Under the pieces are notes generated by a model. That model did not search any database and had not been told where the DNA came from. It saw only the letters and a list, made by a program, of their open reading frames with translations. This document shows, piece after piece, positions 23,322 through 36,270 of a stretch of 64,000 bases of DNA. The stretch comes from Aristolochia californica (lineage: Eukaryota > Streptophyta > Magnoliopsida > Piperales > Aristolochiaceae), in contig JARWKL010000006.1 of NCBI GenBank assembly GCA_029961685.1, positions 5,208,001-5,272,000 on the forward strand. The letters are read 5' to 3'. The stretch's first letter is position 1; each line of letters begins with the position of its first letter. Position numbers and translations under genes: made by a program.

Positions 23322-26300
23322 CTTTCAAATAATGTCAATGACATAAGTTGGTCTAAGTTGTTTCCATGTGTGAAATATCAATGACATAAGAACATTAAAA
23401 TTCTAAACTTTGATGCTTTGCTTTTTCCTCAAATACTTTCTAATATTTCCTTCCACTTTCTACTTATTTAAATGGGTAAATCAAACCAAAGAGAACCATT
23501 AACTTGATCTAAAATTCATTATAGAGAAATCGAACTCTGACTCTTAAGTCCCCACTTTTAACTTGCTCCAACTTTGACTATTACCACAACTCTTACTTGG
23601 GGTGGAGTATTCCTACAATCCAAATCAACCCTACTTTTAATCATAGTTACTATTTTTCCCTTTTAAGTTCATTAAATATCATAGAATTTTTATTTTAATG
23701 ATAAAGACTATTTCGTGACTAAGTTTCAAGCATTGTTCTCTTTAAAGAACCTCAAAGATTCAGCTATGACCGGTATTGCTTTCCTCATTCATTGTCCCAT
23801 AGTCCCATACATTTATAATGTGTGCACCCAATTGAAGATCGAATTACTCATTTGTGCTAGGTCAACAATAATCACTGGCATCCTTGGTACAAAAGTATAG
23901 AGGTATTCTCCCATTCTTGATAACAAAGATTGCTAAGATGTTTTGATTATAATAGACTAGTTGAATCTAACTTCGACTACAAAGCATTCAACTTGTGGCT
24001 TGAGATCAGCAATGATCTGGCGTGACTTCAAATTTTTTGTTGATTTCATCATTATGGACTATGGGAAATCGAACCTAGCCATCCTAGGGTATTCACATTC
24101 CTTTTTCTACAAGCTTCGAGTCTTCATTGAAGTAGACCACCATACCTTTAGTCTTTTTGTCATCAGTTGGTCGTGGTATGTTTCAAGTTTGTCAAGTTTA
24201 AACCTCCTTAATTCCTCCTCGAGGGATTTCATTTTTCCCATGGAAAAAGGCAAACCCCCAATTAATATGTCAAGAAAATCGAGGTGAAAAGTACATCACC
24301 CAGAGAATATACTTCACTCCAACTTTCTATACAAAATGAGGAAAACTTAAATTCTACAATTCATAGTGGAATTTAATTTCTTTCACATTCTTTATTCACA
24401 ATCTCCGAGCAATAGTTCTCCTCTGTTATGCATAACTTCTCTTTTCTCCTCTTCCACCATCATCCAACCACATGAAGTGAGGTAAGCTTCTCTGTTCTCA
24501 TCTTCTCTCCTCTTTTCTTTTCTTTTCTTTTCTTTTTCTGTTTTCCTTTGTTCTTTGGGTTTTTTTCTAAAACTGGTGAGATTTTTTAAAATATTCGCAA
24601 GACTGCTAGTGGGCAATAAATATTTGTAAGATTGTGGGTTCTACATTCCATGTCATTATTCGACATCTCATGATATGTGACAAGGCTATTAGTCATGGAA
24701 GATAACAAATAATAAAATTTCATGATAAAATAGAATTATACATACCTTTTATGAAGATTTCTATATATGCAAAAAAAATGATAAATAAAAAATATTTTAC
24801 AAGTGATAAGGTTGCTCCTTTCAACCAGACAATTATTTTAATATATTTCACTTGTAAGACTGTAGAGGATTTTATAGACCTTTAGGATGAGCAAGAGTCA
24901 TCAACAATCCAAAATTGTCAATCTCTAGAGGTGAATTTGCTAGCCATTATTCCCTCTATGGATCTTTATATAGATTTAGCTAGTTTACTTTGAACCCTAA
25001 ACCTTAAAGCTATAGTAATTTTGAATTGACTAGAGAAACTAAAAAAGAAAGTTAAACCTTGTCATTAAAATTCATGAATTAAAATTTTATTTTTGAAACC
25101 ACAATTCTAAATATCTCCTACTTGGTTTCAAAAAATGGGATTTTCAAACAACATATAAAATCCATCTAGGGCTAAGGCATATTTATGTTCTTTCACATAC
25201 ATGTATAGTTAATCTAATCCTACACAATATACATTTCCAAAATTTAAGGCCGGGGAATCTACGAAACTTCCATTAGTTGTTAGGTTCAGTGAGAAACAAA
25301 CCTAGGGATGGTGAGGGGGGTTGTTGAATAGGTTTGTTAATTTTTGTTACTTGTAAATTTGACTCCTTTTTAATATGAAATCCTATGTGTGAGTTTATAC
25401 CTTCAAATAATCCAAAGTGCTCAAGTAATTTTATAATTGAAGCACGAATACAATCAAAGTGGGTGTGGAAGCAATCAACCACAAGGCATAGTAGTTCATA
25501 GTTCCTGTCTTGGACTACTAATCTACTCCAAGGTATTTTGCACATTGGAGATCCACTACTATGCTTGGGTTGCTAAGCGACACTTATCATAAATTATCTC
25601 TAAGGCCAATTATAATGCTATCTATGCAGAGATTTCACTCAGTAGACCACAACAACCAACTTATATAAGCTCATCTTCACATACAACCTAGATCAACAAA
25701 AAGATTTTTAGCAGCAAATAGACAATCCTACCAAGACTTAGATAAGGATTTGCATCAATAGCTCAATAGGCCCACCTGTTCTACACCCAAGACCGTGATT
25801 TTCAGTACCACTTGCCTACTCAAGGGCTTATGGTCCACAATAGAAGCAATAATGCTTACCAACCTTTCCCCTTCATGATTACAATAGCGAACTAAGTAGT
25901 AACTTCGATCCACAAAGGATTTTATAGTAGCTAATATAAGGCACACATGCTTCTCTCAATTAATTTGACATCAGGGCAATCTTGCCTTGCCAAAGGTGTG
26001 AACCAAATTGCAAGGTTTACTTATTTAATCTTTAACCCATTAATATTGCCTCTCTAACAGGCAGATTTCACAATTCAAACACAAAGAATAGACACACCAT
26101 TGCTCAGTACCAATTCTATGTAAATAGAAGCATGATAGGTCATTGAAGGACCAAATTTTAAAATTTAAGCTCAATAAAAATAGCCATTTTTCAACTAGGG
26201 AGAATATATCTAATCTATTCAATATAATGAATGATTTCAAAGTTTAAGTTGATGGTTAATTATCTTCATTACGATTTTCCATTTTTCATTAAATTAGCTA

Positions 26301-26652
26301 TGCATATAAACTTGAACAAGGGATGAATTATACAAAATACTTTATGACTGTTGATTGACTGTAAAGTCTAGAGTCTCACTCCTCTAATGATCACTACAGT
26401 CCATGCTTTATGCCTCCTTTTGATTGTTACAAGTCAAACACCTCAAGTTGGTAACTAATTTCAAATTACATTTTCATAGCTCGGTTGAGTGAATGTTTAC
26501 CACTCATGGTGATTAGGTGATATTGGGTACCCAATTTTGTTTGGGTCCCATAATCCTCATCATTGAAGTCAAAGTTCTAGCTACTCTTAAATCTTCAAAC
26601 TTACTTCACCCCCTTAAGCTCAGATTTTCTTACTAAGTATTCAAATGCATAG
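23322..26652. other. AT-rich intergenic sequence with no recognisable gene
   Basis: About 3.3 kb in which no ORF shows a family motif and no paired LTRs or inverted repeats were found. It contains a (TCTTT)n tract at 24511-24537. It probably includes old, decayed repeats. It marks the border between the genic left part and the retrotransposon-rich right part. Confidence 0.5.
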
Positions 26653-26969
26653 TGTTGAATTTATGGAAAAGGTGAAATACTTGACTGAAAGGATGAGATG
26701 AGAAGGAGTCAAGTGAGGTGAATGAAGAGAGGAAAGAACGGATGTGAGAGAAAGAGAGAGAGAGAGCGAGATAGACACATAGAGGAGAGAAGAAAGGGGA
26801 GAACAAGGGTTGTGGAAGATATCCAAACCCTCCCCCTTAACCTTTATTTATAGATGTCAAGAGTGTATAAATTACAAGTATACCCTTCACCCTAGAGAGA
26901 GTGAAGAAAAGACAAAGAACATAAGATATTTAAAATAATGCCACCTAAGCTTGTCTATGACTTTCAACA
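26653..26969 (-). mobile_element. 3' LTR of a decayed Copia element
   Basis: On the minus strand the LTR runs TGTTGAAAGTC ... AAATTCAACA (TG..CA ends). It is preceded by a polypurine tract (complement of 'ctccccctcaagc' at 26970-26982), which follows the Copia RNase H remnant. A GA-rich microsatellite lies inside (about 26745-26770). No matching 5' LTR was found upstream. Confidence 0.8.
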
Positions 26970-26981
26970 CTCCCCCTCAAG

Positions 26982-27930
26982 CTAGTGGTGAAAAAACATC
27001 TTATAACCCCAGGTAGTAGAGAGAATTTTGGAGTTGACAGACTTCGTGAATATATCAGCAAGTTGTCTATGAGTTGAGACATGTTTAAGGCTTATGATAT
27101 CTGCTTGCAACTTTTCTCTCACAAAGTGACACTCCACCTTGATATGCTTAGTTCTCTCATGAAATACTGGGTTGGAGGCAATGTGGATTGTTGTTTGATT
27201 ATCATAATAGAGTTCCATAGGGCCTAGTTGTGGAATCCCAATTTAGCTAGAAGAGATTTAATCGATAGAAGCTCACTTACCGCATGTGCAATGGCTCTGT
27301 ATTATGCTTGTGCACTGGACCTTGCAACCATATTTTATTTTTTACTCCTCTATAGAATAATTTGCCTCCGACTAGAGTACAATATCTAGAAGTAGATTTT
27401 CTATCATCTAGTGATCCAACCCAATCCGTATCAACAAAGTTTTCAATATTGAGATGACCATGACATTTATATAAGAGCCCTTGTCCTGGTGTCTTTTTTA
27501 AGTACCTGAGAATTCTCTCCTTCCATTGAGACATTTGAGGTTTATGCATATATTGACTAACCACATTGACTGCAAAAGAAATATTTGGTCTAGTCACAAT
27601 GAGATAGATAAGCTTGCCAACTAGCCTCTGGTATTTGCCAACATCAACTTCTTCTCCCGAGCCAGCAAATAGTTTTGTATTCGTCTCCATGGCAGTGTCA
27701 ACAGTGTGACATCCCATCATTCTTGTTTCTATAAGAAAGTCAAGAACATATTTCCTTTGTGATAAGATAATACCATGCTTAGACTTAAGAACCTCAATAC
27801 CAAGAAAATACTTAAGAACTCCCAAGTCTTTCATCTTGAATTCATTTCATATCTTATTTTTTACTTGACTGGTGCTATCAACATTACTTCGTATCAAAAT
27901 AATATCATCCACATAGACAGTAAGTAGTAC
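26982..27930 (-). pseudogene. Copia reverse transcriptase/RNase H remnant
   Basis: Minus-strand pieces give the RT end YVDDIILIRSN, MKDLGVLKYFLGIEV, the block YQRLVGKLIYLIVTRPNISFAV, RNase H FVDTDWVGSLDDRKSTS and the C-terminal YDNQTTIHIASNPVFHERTKHI and HVSTHRQLADIFTKS. These are diagnostic of Ty1/Copia pol. Gag, protease and integrase are absent, and stops and a frameshift at about 27220-27280 and 27835 show decay. The upstream edge merges into family B sequence near 27930. Confidence 0.85.
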
Positions 27931-28063
27931 AACTACGTTGAAAGATGGGCCTAAGCTCACATGACCAAGGAAGGCCTGAAATGGGCTTAGGCCCAATAAC
28001 ACGTACCAAATAATGAAACTTCTTAAAAAGGGATCCATAAAATAATCCGTTGTGAGTCCATCT

Positions 28064-28444
28064 TGTTGAATTTATGGAAAAGAGAAATATTTCATTGACT
28101 TATTGTAATCAGTGTACATGAAACTCTATTTATACTAGAGGAGGTAGTAGAGTCCAATTACAATAAAACTACCTTTGTCCCAATTACACCCAAACTCTAA
28201 CACTTAAAGATAAATCCTAGCATAATTAAATGACTCAATATAGATAGAAGACAAACATAAATCAAACTAGAACTCTTCTAGGACGTAACCATAAGATAAA
28301 GATGCCTTTGTGAGTCCTTCTTGATCTTCCAACCGATGTGATAAGGATGTCAGCTTATGGTAATCATTGTGGGTCCTACTTATGTGCTTGGGCCCATCTT
28401 GTGGGCCTTCCTTGGTCGTGTGGGCTTCGGCATATCTTCCAACA
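28064..28444 (-). mobile_element. Solo family A LTR with TSD CATCT
   Basis: The minus-strand copy runs TGTTGGAAGATATGCC ... AAATTCAACA. It is flanked by perfect 5-bp repeats CATCT at 28059-28063 and 28445-28449. No PBS, polypurine tract or internal sequence is attached, so this is a solo LTR left by intra-element recombination. It sits in minus-oriented family B internal sequence (about 27930-28063 and 28450-28690). Confidence 0.9.
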
Positions 28445-28449
28445 CATCT

Positions 28450-28954
28450 GAAGATTGTGCACCAAATAATATGTTGACCAAGGAATAAGCTGTCAATACT
28501 TCAAAATAATAATCCAACCAGAGACAAGGAATCGAGTTGAGCTAAGTGAATTAGTAAACCAATATGGCCAAGTTGCAAAAGAAATAGGTATAAAACTCAG
28601 CACCCTGGCCCGTATAATTGAGGCCAAAAACAAGTGGACCAAGTCAGGTTGACCCAGACCTGAGTTGACCCATACTCGAGCAAACACGGACTGAGTTAAA
28701 ACACAAGCCCATAACCTCTTCTTCCTCCTGTTTTCTCCCAATGGGTCTCTCTCTGTCTCTTTTCTCCATAAGCTAAATCCATGGAGTCTTGAAAATCAAT
28801 AAATCCTAACTCCGATTTTTTTGGCTTGACTCTACTCGTATTAAGGCCATATTATCTTCCTTATCCTGAATTTTTTTTTTTTTTTGAGGAAAGCTCTCTA
28901 CTAAATTTAATTATTTTCAAAAAGTTCTCAAGATTGATCTTACGTGTTACTCCA
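28450..28954. mobile_element. Family B internal (minus) and LTR-end fragments
   Basis: 28450-28690 is the reverse complement of the internal segment seen at 32030-32180 and 45700-45880 ('gaactcaggacccagac' type). 28704-28792 resembles the family B/C LTR end (as at 32596-32708 and 54872-54988) on the plus strand. A T-rich tract occurs at 28869-28885. No coding content. Confidence 0.6.
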
Positions 28955-30780
28955 TGTTGGAAGATGGGCTCCAGCCTACACGACCTAGGAAAGCCCACAT
29001 ATCTAAGAGTATTATAAGATGGGCCCAAGAACATAAGAAGTAGGATACACCATGATTACCACGAGCTGACACCCTTATCACATAAGTTGGAAGATCAATA
29101 AGGATTCACAAAGATAAACCACAAGCTGGTTGAAAGATCAAGAAGGACTCACAAAGATAACCACAAGCTGACATCTTTATCTTATGGTCACATCATAGAA
29201 GAGTTCTAGTTTGAGTTATGTTTGTCTTCTATTTATATTGAGTTATTTAATTATGCTAAGTCTTATCCTTAAATATTAGAGTTTGGGTGTAATTGGGACA
29301 AATGTAGTTTTATTGTTATTGAACTCTACTACCTTCCTCTATTATAAATAGAGGTCCATGTACTCTGATTATGATAAGTTAATGAAGTCAATGAAGTATT
29401 TCTCTTTTTAAAAAATTCAACATGGTATCAGAGCAGGGTCTATGAGTTGACGTGGTCAACCCATAGAGGTAATGTGATCCTTTTCTCTAAACCTAAAACC
29501 CTAAGTTTAGGTTTGTAGTTATTTTTTAAGTCCCTAAACCCATATTTGTCTTTGAGTTTTTCACATCTATAATGAGATTTTCATATTACAAATTATATAT
29601 TGAGAGAAATATATTCGAGTATACTTTCCAAGGAAAAAATAATTTTTCCAATCAGAGTTATCTAAAAATAAAAATCAATATTTGAAGCAGCCAATGTCAA
29701 ATTGCAAAAGAGGTTCGAGCAGTAGTAGAAATCTTCAACTTCCGAGGTATTGTTTGCTATCAAGAAAGATAATTTATATGGAAAATTATATATCAAAAGA
29801 AATATCTGTAAGTCTATCTTCTTACCTATTCAACCAATTTTTTATTTGAATTATCTACAAAGAAAAATCAATATTTAAAGCAGCAAAGGTCAGATTGCAA
29901 AAGATGTTCTAGCAACAGCAGAAAACTTCAACTTCCAAGGTATTTTATGCTATCAATAACGAGGATTTATATGGAGAGATATATATATAAATAAAGATAT
30001 GTAATTCTATTTTCTTACTTATTCAACCAATTCTCGTTATGAGATTTTTATAAGGAGATATTGATCTTGGAAGAGTCAATGGTCATGCTGGAAAAAAAAG
30101 GAGAAACATTACTTAGTTTGGCATGATGACAAAGACTGAAATCTATCAGATTATTTATCTTTTGATAATTATAATTTATGAAGAGAAGTTATAATTGGAT
30201 GAAATTTATTTAATTCTAATTTCATAATGGGAAAATTTCATGTCAATCTGATCTATATTTTAAAATATATTCGCATTGGAAGAATCAAAGGTCATGTCGG
30301 TATCCTATTGCATTAAAAAATCTGAATTTAAGTCAATTATTTTGCATTACTATTTGAGTTGCTATATCAGAAAAATACCTCACTTCTCCCTGGTTTAAGG
30401 GCTTATTACTACATCTACGTTATTTGGGCTTATTGCTGCATTTATGATATTTGGTTCAAGTTGGGATCACTGGCTTTACCTCCCAACTTGAGGGGGAGAA
30501 GTAGAAGAAGTATAAGAAAGAAGTATTTTATTCTAGATATTGTGGATAAAGTTTACGTGACAAAAATATTCAAGAGAGGAGGCGTACAAATGAAGCTTGT
30601 GCATCTAAGAATAAATTTTTATATTGGATTATTTCATGGGTTCTTTTGACAAAGTTTATTATTTGGTTCGTGTTATATGTGTCAGAAGATGGTCGTGTTA
30701 TATTCAGCTACATCTATTATGCCTCTTTGGGGACATTATAATTGAAGAAGAGGTGGCCTCATACCATTATTTATTTGTCC

Positions 30781-31118
30781 CTGTAAAAAATATAAAAAAT
30801 GTCAACGGGGGGGATTCTATGACGAAGGAACTTAATACCCCGTAAAAAATATAAAAAATGTCAATGGTTGGGAACAGAGGAACTTAATACCCCATCAAAA
30901 ATATCAAATGTCAGCAGTTGGGATTCCATGATGGAGGAACTTAATACCCTATAAAAAAATATCACAGTTGGGAAATCATGACGAGCCATGTCAAAAAAAA
31001 TAATATCACGGTTAGGAAACCATGACGGAGGATACCCTGTAAAAAATATCACGGTTGGGAAACCATGATGGAGGATACCCTGTAAAAAATATCACGGTTG
31101 GGAAACCATGACAGGGGA
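30781..31118 (+). repeat. Tandem array of ~42-60 bp units in element A1
   Basis: About seven degenerate units, the last three nearly identical: 'tgtaaaaaatatcacggttg' then 'ggaaaccatga.ggaggatac'. The related element A2 has only a trace of this array ('cggttgggacaccgtga' at about 61874 and 61954), so it expanded within A1. Confidence 0.8.
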
Positions 31119-31150
31119 AACTTATTATTACATCTATGCAATAAGACCAA

Positions 31151-31169
31151 CCCCCCCCCCCCCCCCCCC
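31151..31169 (+). repeat. Poly-C tract
   Basis: Nineteen consecutive C residues within the A1 internal region. A2 has a shorter C-rich counterpart at about 62040-62051. Confidence 0.9.
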
Positions 31170-31612
31170 TAAATTGGTCAGCTGGGCCTCATTGGAAGAG
31201 AGCACCAGCGTGAGGGGGAGTGTTGGAAGATGGGAGGACTATCATTTTATACAAAAGGATTCTATACATAATTTTTAGCAAGTTGGGAGTTCAAGATGTT
31301 CTCTCACCCCCAACTTGAAGGGGAGTGTTGGAAGATGGGCTCCAACACACACGACCAAGGAAGACCCACATATCTAAGAGTATTATAAGATGGGCCACAC
31401 GACCAAGGAAGGCCCACAAGATGAGCCAAAGAACATAAGACGTAGGAACCACCATGATTACCACAAGCTGACATCCTTATCACATACGTTGGAAGATCAA
31501 GAAGGAGTCACAAAGATAACCACGAGTTGGCATTATTATGCTAAGGTTTATCCTTAAGTGTTAAAGTTTGGGTGTAATTGGGACAAAGGTAGTTTTATTG
31601 TAATTAGACTCC

Positions 31613-32708
31613 ATCGCTGGCATTTCCATACCGAGATATAGATGCCCCGATTACATTTTTTGGAAAGTCTCGTGGCTGTATTACCGTTGTGTCACCATTT
31701 TTTGATGATGATTTCGTTGCGATTTCTAGAGTTTCAACAATCAATAGCGTTGCAGGGAAGAAGGAGACGTTGGTTCTGAATTTAAATCCCACCAAGATAG
31801 ATAGTGATATTTTAATATTCTGCCCGAGTCTCAGATCGAACTCTGCCGAGTCGAGTCGGACCTAAGTGTTTCGGTTCTGTCTAGGTTAACTCAAGCTCTC
31901 TCGGGTTAACTATTTGTTGTTCTATCTAGTTAACCCAAGTAAACTCAGATCGAGTCAACTCGACATTGGTCAACTCGGTCTAGGTCAACTTGACTCAGCT
32001 CACTTGATTTCTACCTCAGTTATACATGTCTGGGTCCTGAGTTCTATACCTATTTCTCTCATGAGTCAGCTATATTGGTTTGATATCTGACTCGGCTCAA
32101 CTCGATCCCTTATCTCCGGCTAGATTATTATTTTGAAGTATTGGCAACTTATTACTTGGTTCCAACATTTTATTTGGTGCACCTGGACTATCTACAAATT
32201 ATTTTATGGGTCCTTTTTAAGGATTATTTGGTATGTGATATTTGGGCCCATGTCCATTTCAGCTGCTACTATTATGTCTCTCTGATTGAGACATTATTAT
32301 TGAAGGACTTTTCAGTTGTTGATTGTTGTCAGTATAGGTTATTTTGATGAAGAAAAAAATACATGGTGGCCCCAAAATATTATCTTCTGATGATTATCCT
32401 TTATCCCCTTATTTGGCAGATTTAGTCCTACCATTTGAGAGTTGGGTCCTATGTTGGGAGACCGTGATGGAGAATTTTATTACTACACTTCCGAGCAATG
32501 CCTATAGACCCACTACCTACAAAGGATAGGAGTGAGCCCAACATCCAATATGAGTCAAGTCTATTATTCACTCAATAGGTAATTTTTTGTGCTTCAGGGG
32601 AAGGGTTTGAACACAATTCTATAACCTCATTCTTCATCCTATTTTCTCTCCAACATGCCTTCTCTCCTTTTGTTCATGGTGTCATTCATGAAGTCTTGAA
32701 AATCAACA
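31613..32708 (+). mobile_element. Family B internal fragment joined to an LTR end
   Basis: 31613-31800 is unassigned. 31800-32580 carries the 'gtcaactcgg'-type leader and the block 'cttattacttggttccaac ... ctctgattgagacattatt', shared with 45540-46200 and 53520-53900. At about 32590 it jumps to an LTR 3' end (32596-32708, ending 'cttgaaaatcaaca'), which also occurs at 54872-54988. The jump implies a deletion or recombination. Confidence 0.65.
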
Positions 32709-32718
32709 GTATCAGAGC
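32709..32718 (+). promoter_or_regulatory. Primer-binding site remnant
   Basis: GTATCAGAGC directly after the LTR end at 32708 is the initiator-Met PBS lacking its first two bases (TG). It marks the start of an element's internal region, in which the SAM synthetase fragment follows 218 bp later. Confidence 0.65.
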
Positions 32719-35700
32719 ATTGATTTTCAGAACTCGTAGCTATGCATTTTTTCATTTTTTTTTGTTACAGACATCTACCATGATGAATTTGACACCTTTA
32801 GATCACTTTGAATGTCACCACTCTTACTGGGAAGAGAACCACTAGAGGAAAGCAACATAGACCTTTCTTACTATTTGGTATCAGTTTTGCTAAAATAACG
32901 GCGAAGGTCAATGTTACAATTTTTTAGTAAGAGAAATGAAAACTTTCCTATTCATGTATGAATTCATTAACTAGGGTCACCCTGACAAGCTCTGTGATCA
33001 GATCTAGGATGCATTCCTTGATGCCTGCCTCGCCCATGACCCAAATAGCATGGTCACTTATGAGACCTGTACTAAGATCAACATGGTCAAGGTCTTTGGT
33101 GATATCACTAGAAAGGCTAATGTTGATTATGAGAAGATAGCCCGTGACACTTGCTGGTCCATTGTTTTCGTTTGTGATGATGTTGGCCTTGACGTTGACA
33201 ACTTCAAGGTGTTAAGTTGTGGAACCTAATCAACACCCTATGCTGAGTTGGTATGCGGATTATTAAGGGTAATTTGGAGATTTCACATTTGCAATCAAGT
33301 TGGGGAATTTTGGAAAAATATATTAATTGTTGTTTCATTAAGAGTAGTTTGAGAATTTTACTCTTGTATCGCGGTTGCCCTAATTTTCTCTTTATAATTG
33401 AGGGGCGCCACTATTAGGGTGTTATCATCGCTGAGAAGGAGCTGGAGTTGTAGCTCGAGACAGGTTTGAGAAAACACCTATAAGTGTATGCAATTTTTCT
33501 TGTAAACTATTTCATGTTTATAGTAGATTACTGCAGTGGTAGAAGATAGGATGAAGTCTCACCTTGTGGCAAACTTGTATAAATCTTGTTGTATTTTCGT
33601 GCTCTCTTTTCCTTTTTTCTACGATTATTATTGTTGCTTTCATTAGTTTGGAATTAGAATGTCTAATTCCTAACAAATGGTATCAGAGCTTTGGTTCATG
33701 ATTGAGAGCAATGATTGGTAGAGAAGGATTGGCATTAGGAATCAACAAGTTCGATGGTATGGATTTTGTGTTTTGGAGAATGCAAATTGAAGATTATCTT
33801 TACAGCAAAAAGTTGCACACACCACTTCTGGATATGAAACCAGAAGGTATGAAAGATGATGAGTGAAATATTCTTGATAGACAGGTGTTGGGAGTAGTTC
33901 GGTTAACACTGTCGAAGAACGTTGCTCATAACGTGATGTTGGAGAAAACCACAACGGGGATAATGAAGATTTTGTTTGACATGAATGAAAAGCCTTTTGT
34001 AAATAATAAGGTACATCTCATGAAAAAACTCTTCAATTTAAAGATGACAAAAAATACATCAGTGGCATCTCATTTGAATGAGTTTAGCACGATTGTCAAT
34101 AAATTGACATCGGTTTAGAATAAATTTGATGATGAGCTTTGTGCTTTAATTCTTTTGGCATCTTTGCCAAATTGTTGGGAGCCTATGAGGGTTGTGTTCA
34201 TCAACTTTGTAAGCATTGGGAAGTTGATTTTTAATGATGTTTGGGATACTATACTTGCGGAGGTAGTTCATAGAAAGGACTTCGGATAATCGTCGACATC
34301 TAATTCTGCCCTACATGTCGATACTAAGAGCATGAACCTCGAGAGGAATTCCAACAAAAGCAATGGTAAAGGGAAGTTAAGGAATGGAAGAAGCAAGTCC
34401 AAATTCGGAAGGAATGTGGAGTGTTGGAATTGTGGCAAGTCTGGTCACATAAAGAAGAATTGCAGAGCACCGAAGAAGGATGAAAAGAAAAACAATGCTG
34501 CAAATGTGGTGACTAAAGAGGTACAAGTTGCTTTACTCTTGTTGGTTGATTGTCCTATTGATACTTGGGTGTTAGATTCAGGAGCTTCTTTTCACACCAC
34601 CGCATATTGTGAGATCATGGAAAATTATGTTGTTGGAGATCACGGGAAGGTGTACCTTGTTGATGGAGAACCTTTGGATATTGTCGGTATTGGTAATGTC
34701 AGTTTGAGGATGTCAAACGGGTTAGTGTAGAAAATTCAAAAAGTGAGATATGTACCAAAATTGATGCGTAATTTGATCTCAATAGAGCAGCTTGATGATT
34801 AAGGTTATAATGTGACTTTTAATGATGTTGCTTGGAAAGTCACAATAGAAGCCATGGTTGTTGCACGAGGACTTAAAACTGGAAGTCTTTATATCACTTC
34901 CAGTTGCAGAGACACAATTGTAATTTCTGATGTTGTTACTGATTCTAACTTGTGCCATTATAGGCTTTGTCACGTGAGTGAGAAGAGAATGAAAGTGCTT
35001 TAGTCCAAAGGGAAGCTACCAAGTTTGAAAACTATAAACAACAGTTTGTGTGAAGGCTGTACTTTTGGTAAGCAGAAAAGGGTTAGCTTTTCTAAGGCTG
35101 GAAAGGAGCAAAAGACAACAAAATTGGAGTTGGTTTATTTCCTAAAAAAAAATCTGATGTCTTTGATACCTTCAAGAGATGGAGAACAATGGTTGAAAAT
35201 GAGACAAATTTGAAGGTGAAGTGTTTGTAGTCAGATAATGGGGGAGAATACATAGATGATGATTTCAAGTGGTATTGTGCTGATAATGGAATCAAGAAGA
35301 AGAAGACCATTCCTAAAAAAACTCAACAGAATGGTGTGGCTGAGCAGATGAACAAAACTTTGAACGAGCGTGCTAGGAACATGAGATTACATGCGGGATT
35401 GCCAAAGATGTTATGGTCTGAGGTATTAGCACCACTACCTATTTGATCAATAGAGGGCCCTCAACACCATTAGATTTCAAAATACTAGAAGAGGTCTGGA
35501 GTGGCAAGGAGGTGTGCGAACAAAGGTTGGTTTTACGCTGTTATATTGTGAGATCCACCATTGAGTCACAAGCTAGTGGGACCCACCAACATAGGTTGGT
35601 CTTACTCTGTTATATTATAGGACCCACCATGGAGGCACAAGCGAGTGGGACCCACCATGAAGACATGGGCAAGATTTACTCTACGACAATGTGGGACCGA

Positions 35701-36259
35701 CCACGGAGGCACAAGCTGGTGGGACCCACCATGAAATTTTGTGGGACCTACAAGGATAACCACAAGTTGGCAATCTATCCTAGAAGGGCAAGTGGTTAAA
35801 AGATCTTGTGGGATCCACAAGGATATCCACTAATTGGTAACATATCTTGGAAGATTTCGTTTGCATTATATTAGGATTCTATTTACATCAAGTTACCGTA
35901 AGTAGTTTTCTTTAATTGAATGTAATTAGGGAAAAGGTTTATTCTATCTAGATTCTACCACATCCTCCATTATAAATAGAGGACTTGTACATGGATTTGG
36001 GACCTTTGATTTTATTCATAATTAGAGTTATTCTTCTTGAGTTCTTGAGGAACTTTTTGAACTTATCAGGGTTTTCCTGTGGCGTTCAAATTGACTTATC
36101 AAACGGATTTCCATCCCCGTTTGTGGCATCTTCACTATACCAAGGTTCTTGCTTTGCTAAGCAATGGGTCGTGGTTTCCATCCAGACTTGAAAGGTCTTT
36201 GGGACGATTACCAGATTTGGTATCGGGTTTCGTCACAGGTTGACGTGGTTCGTATCAGT

Positions 36260-36270
36260 TGGTATCAGAG
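36260..36270 (+). promoter_or_regulatory. Gypsy primer-binding site
   Basis: TGGTATCAGAG, complementary to the 3' end of initiator-Met tRNA, two bases after the 5' LTR. Confidence 0.85.

Larger units (their letters stand above)
28955..31612 (+). mobile_element. Family A element A1, non-coding LTR element (LARD-like)
   Basis: The 5' LTR is 28955-29422 (TGTTGGAAGATGGG ... AAATTCAACA). A perfect initiator-Met PBS follows at 29423-29434. The internal region of 1.9 kb is free of gag/pol. The polypurine tract 'cttgaaggggag' ends at 31325, and the 3' LTR is 31326-31612, which carries an internal deletion and is cut off before its TATA segment. Because it encodes no protein it would depend on another element's enzymes. 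The truncated 3' LTR hides any TSD. Confidence 0.85.

Noticed and set aside
26641..26826. Leu/Ser-rich minus-strand ORF
   Set aside because: Translation of a GA/CT microsatellite inside a Copia LTR.
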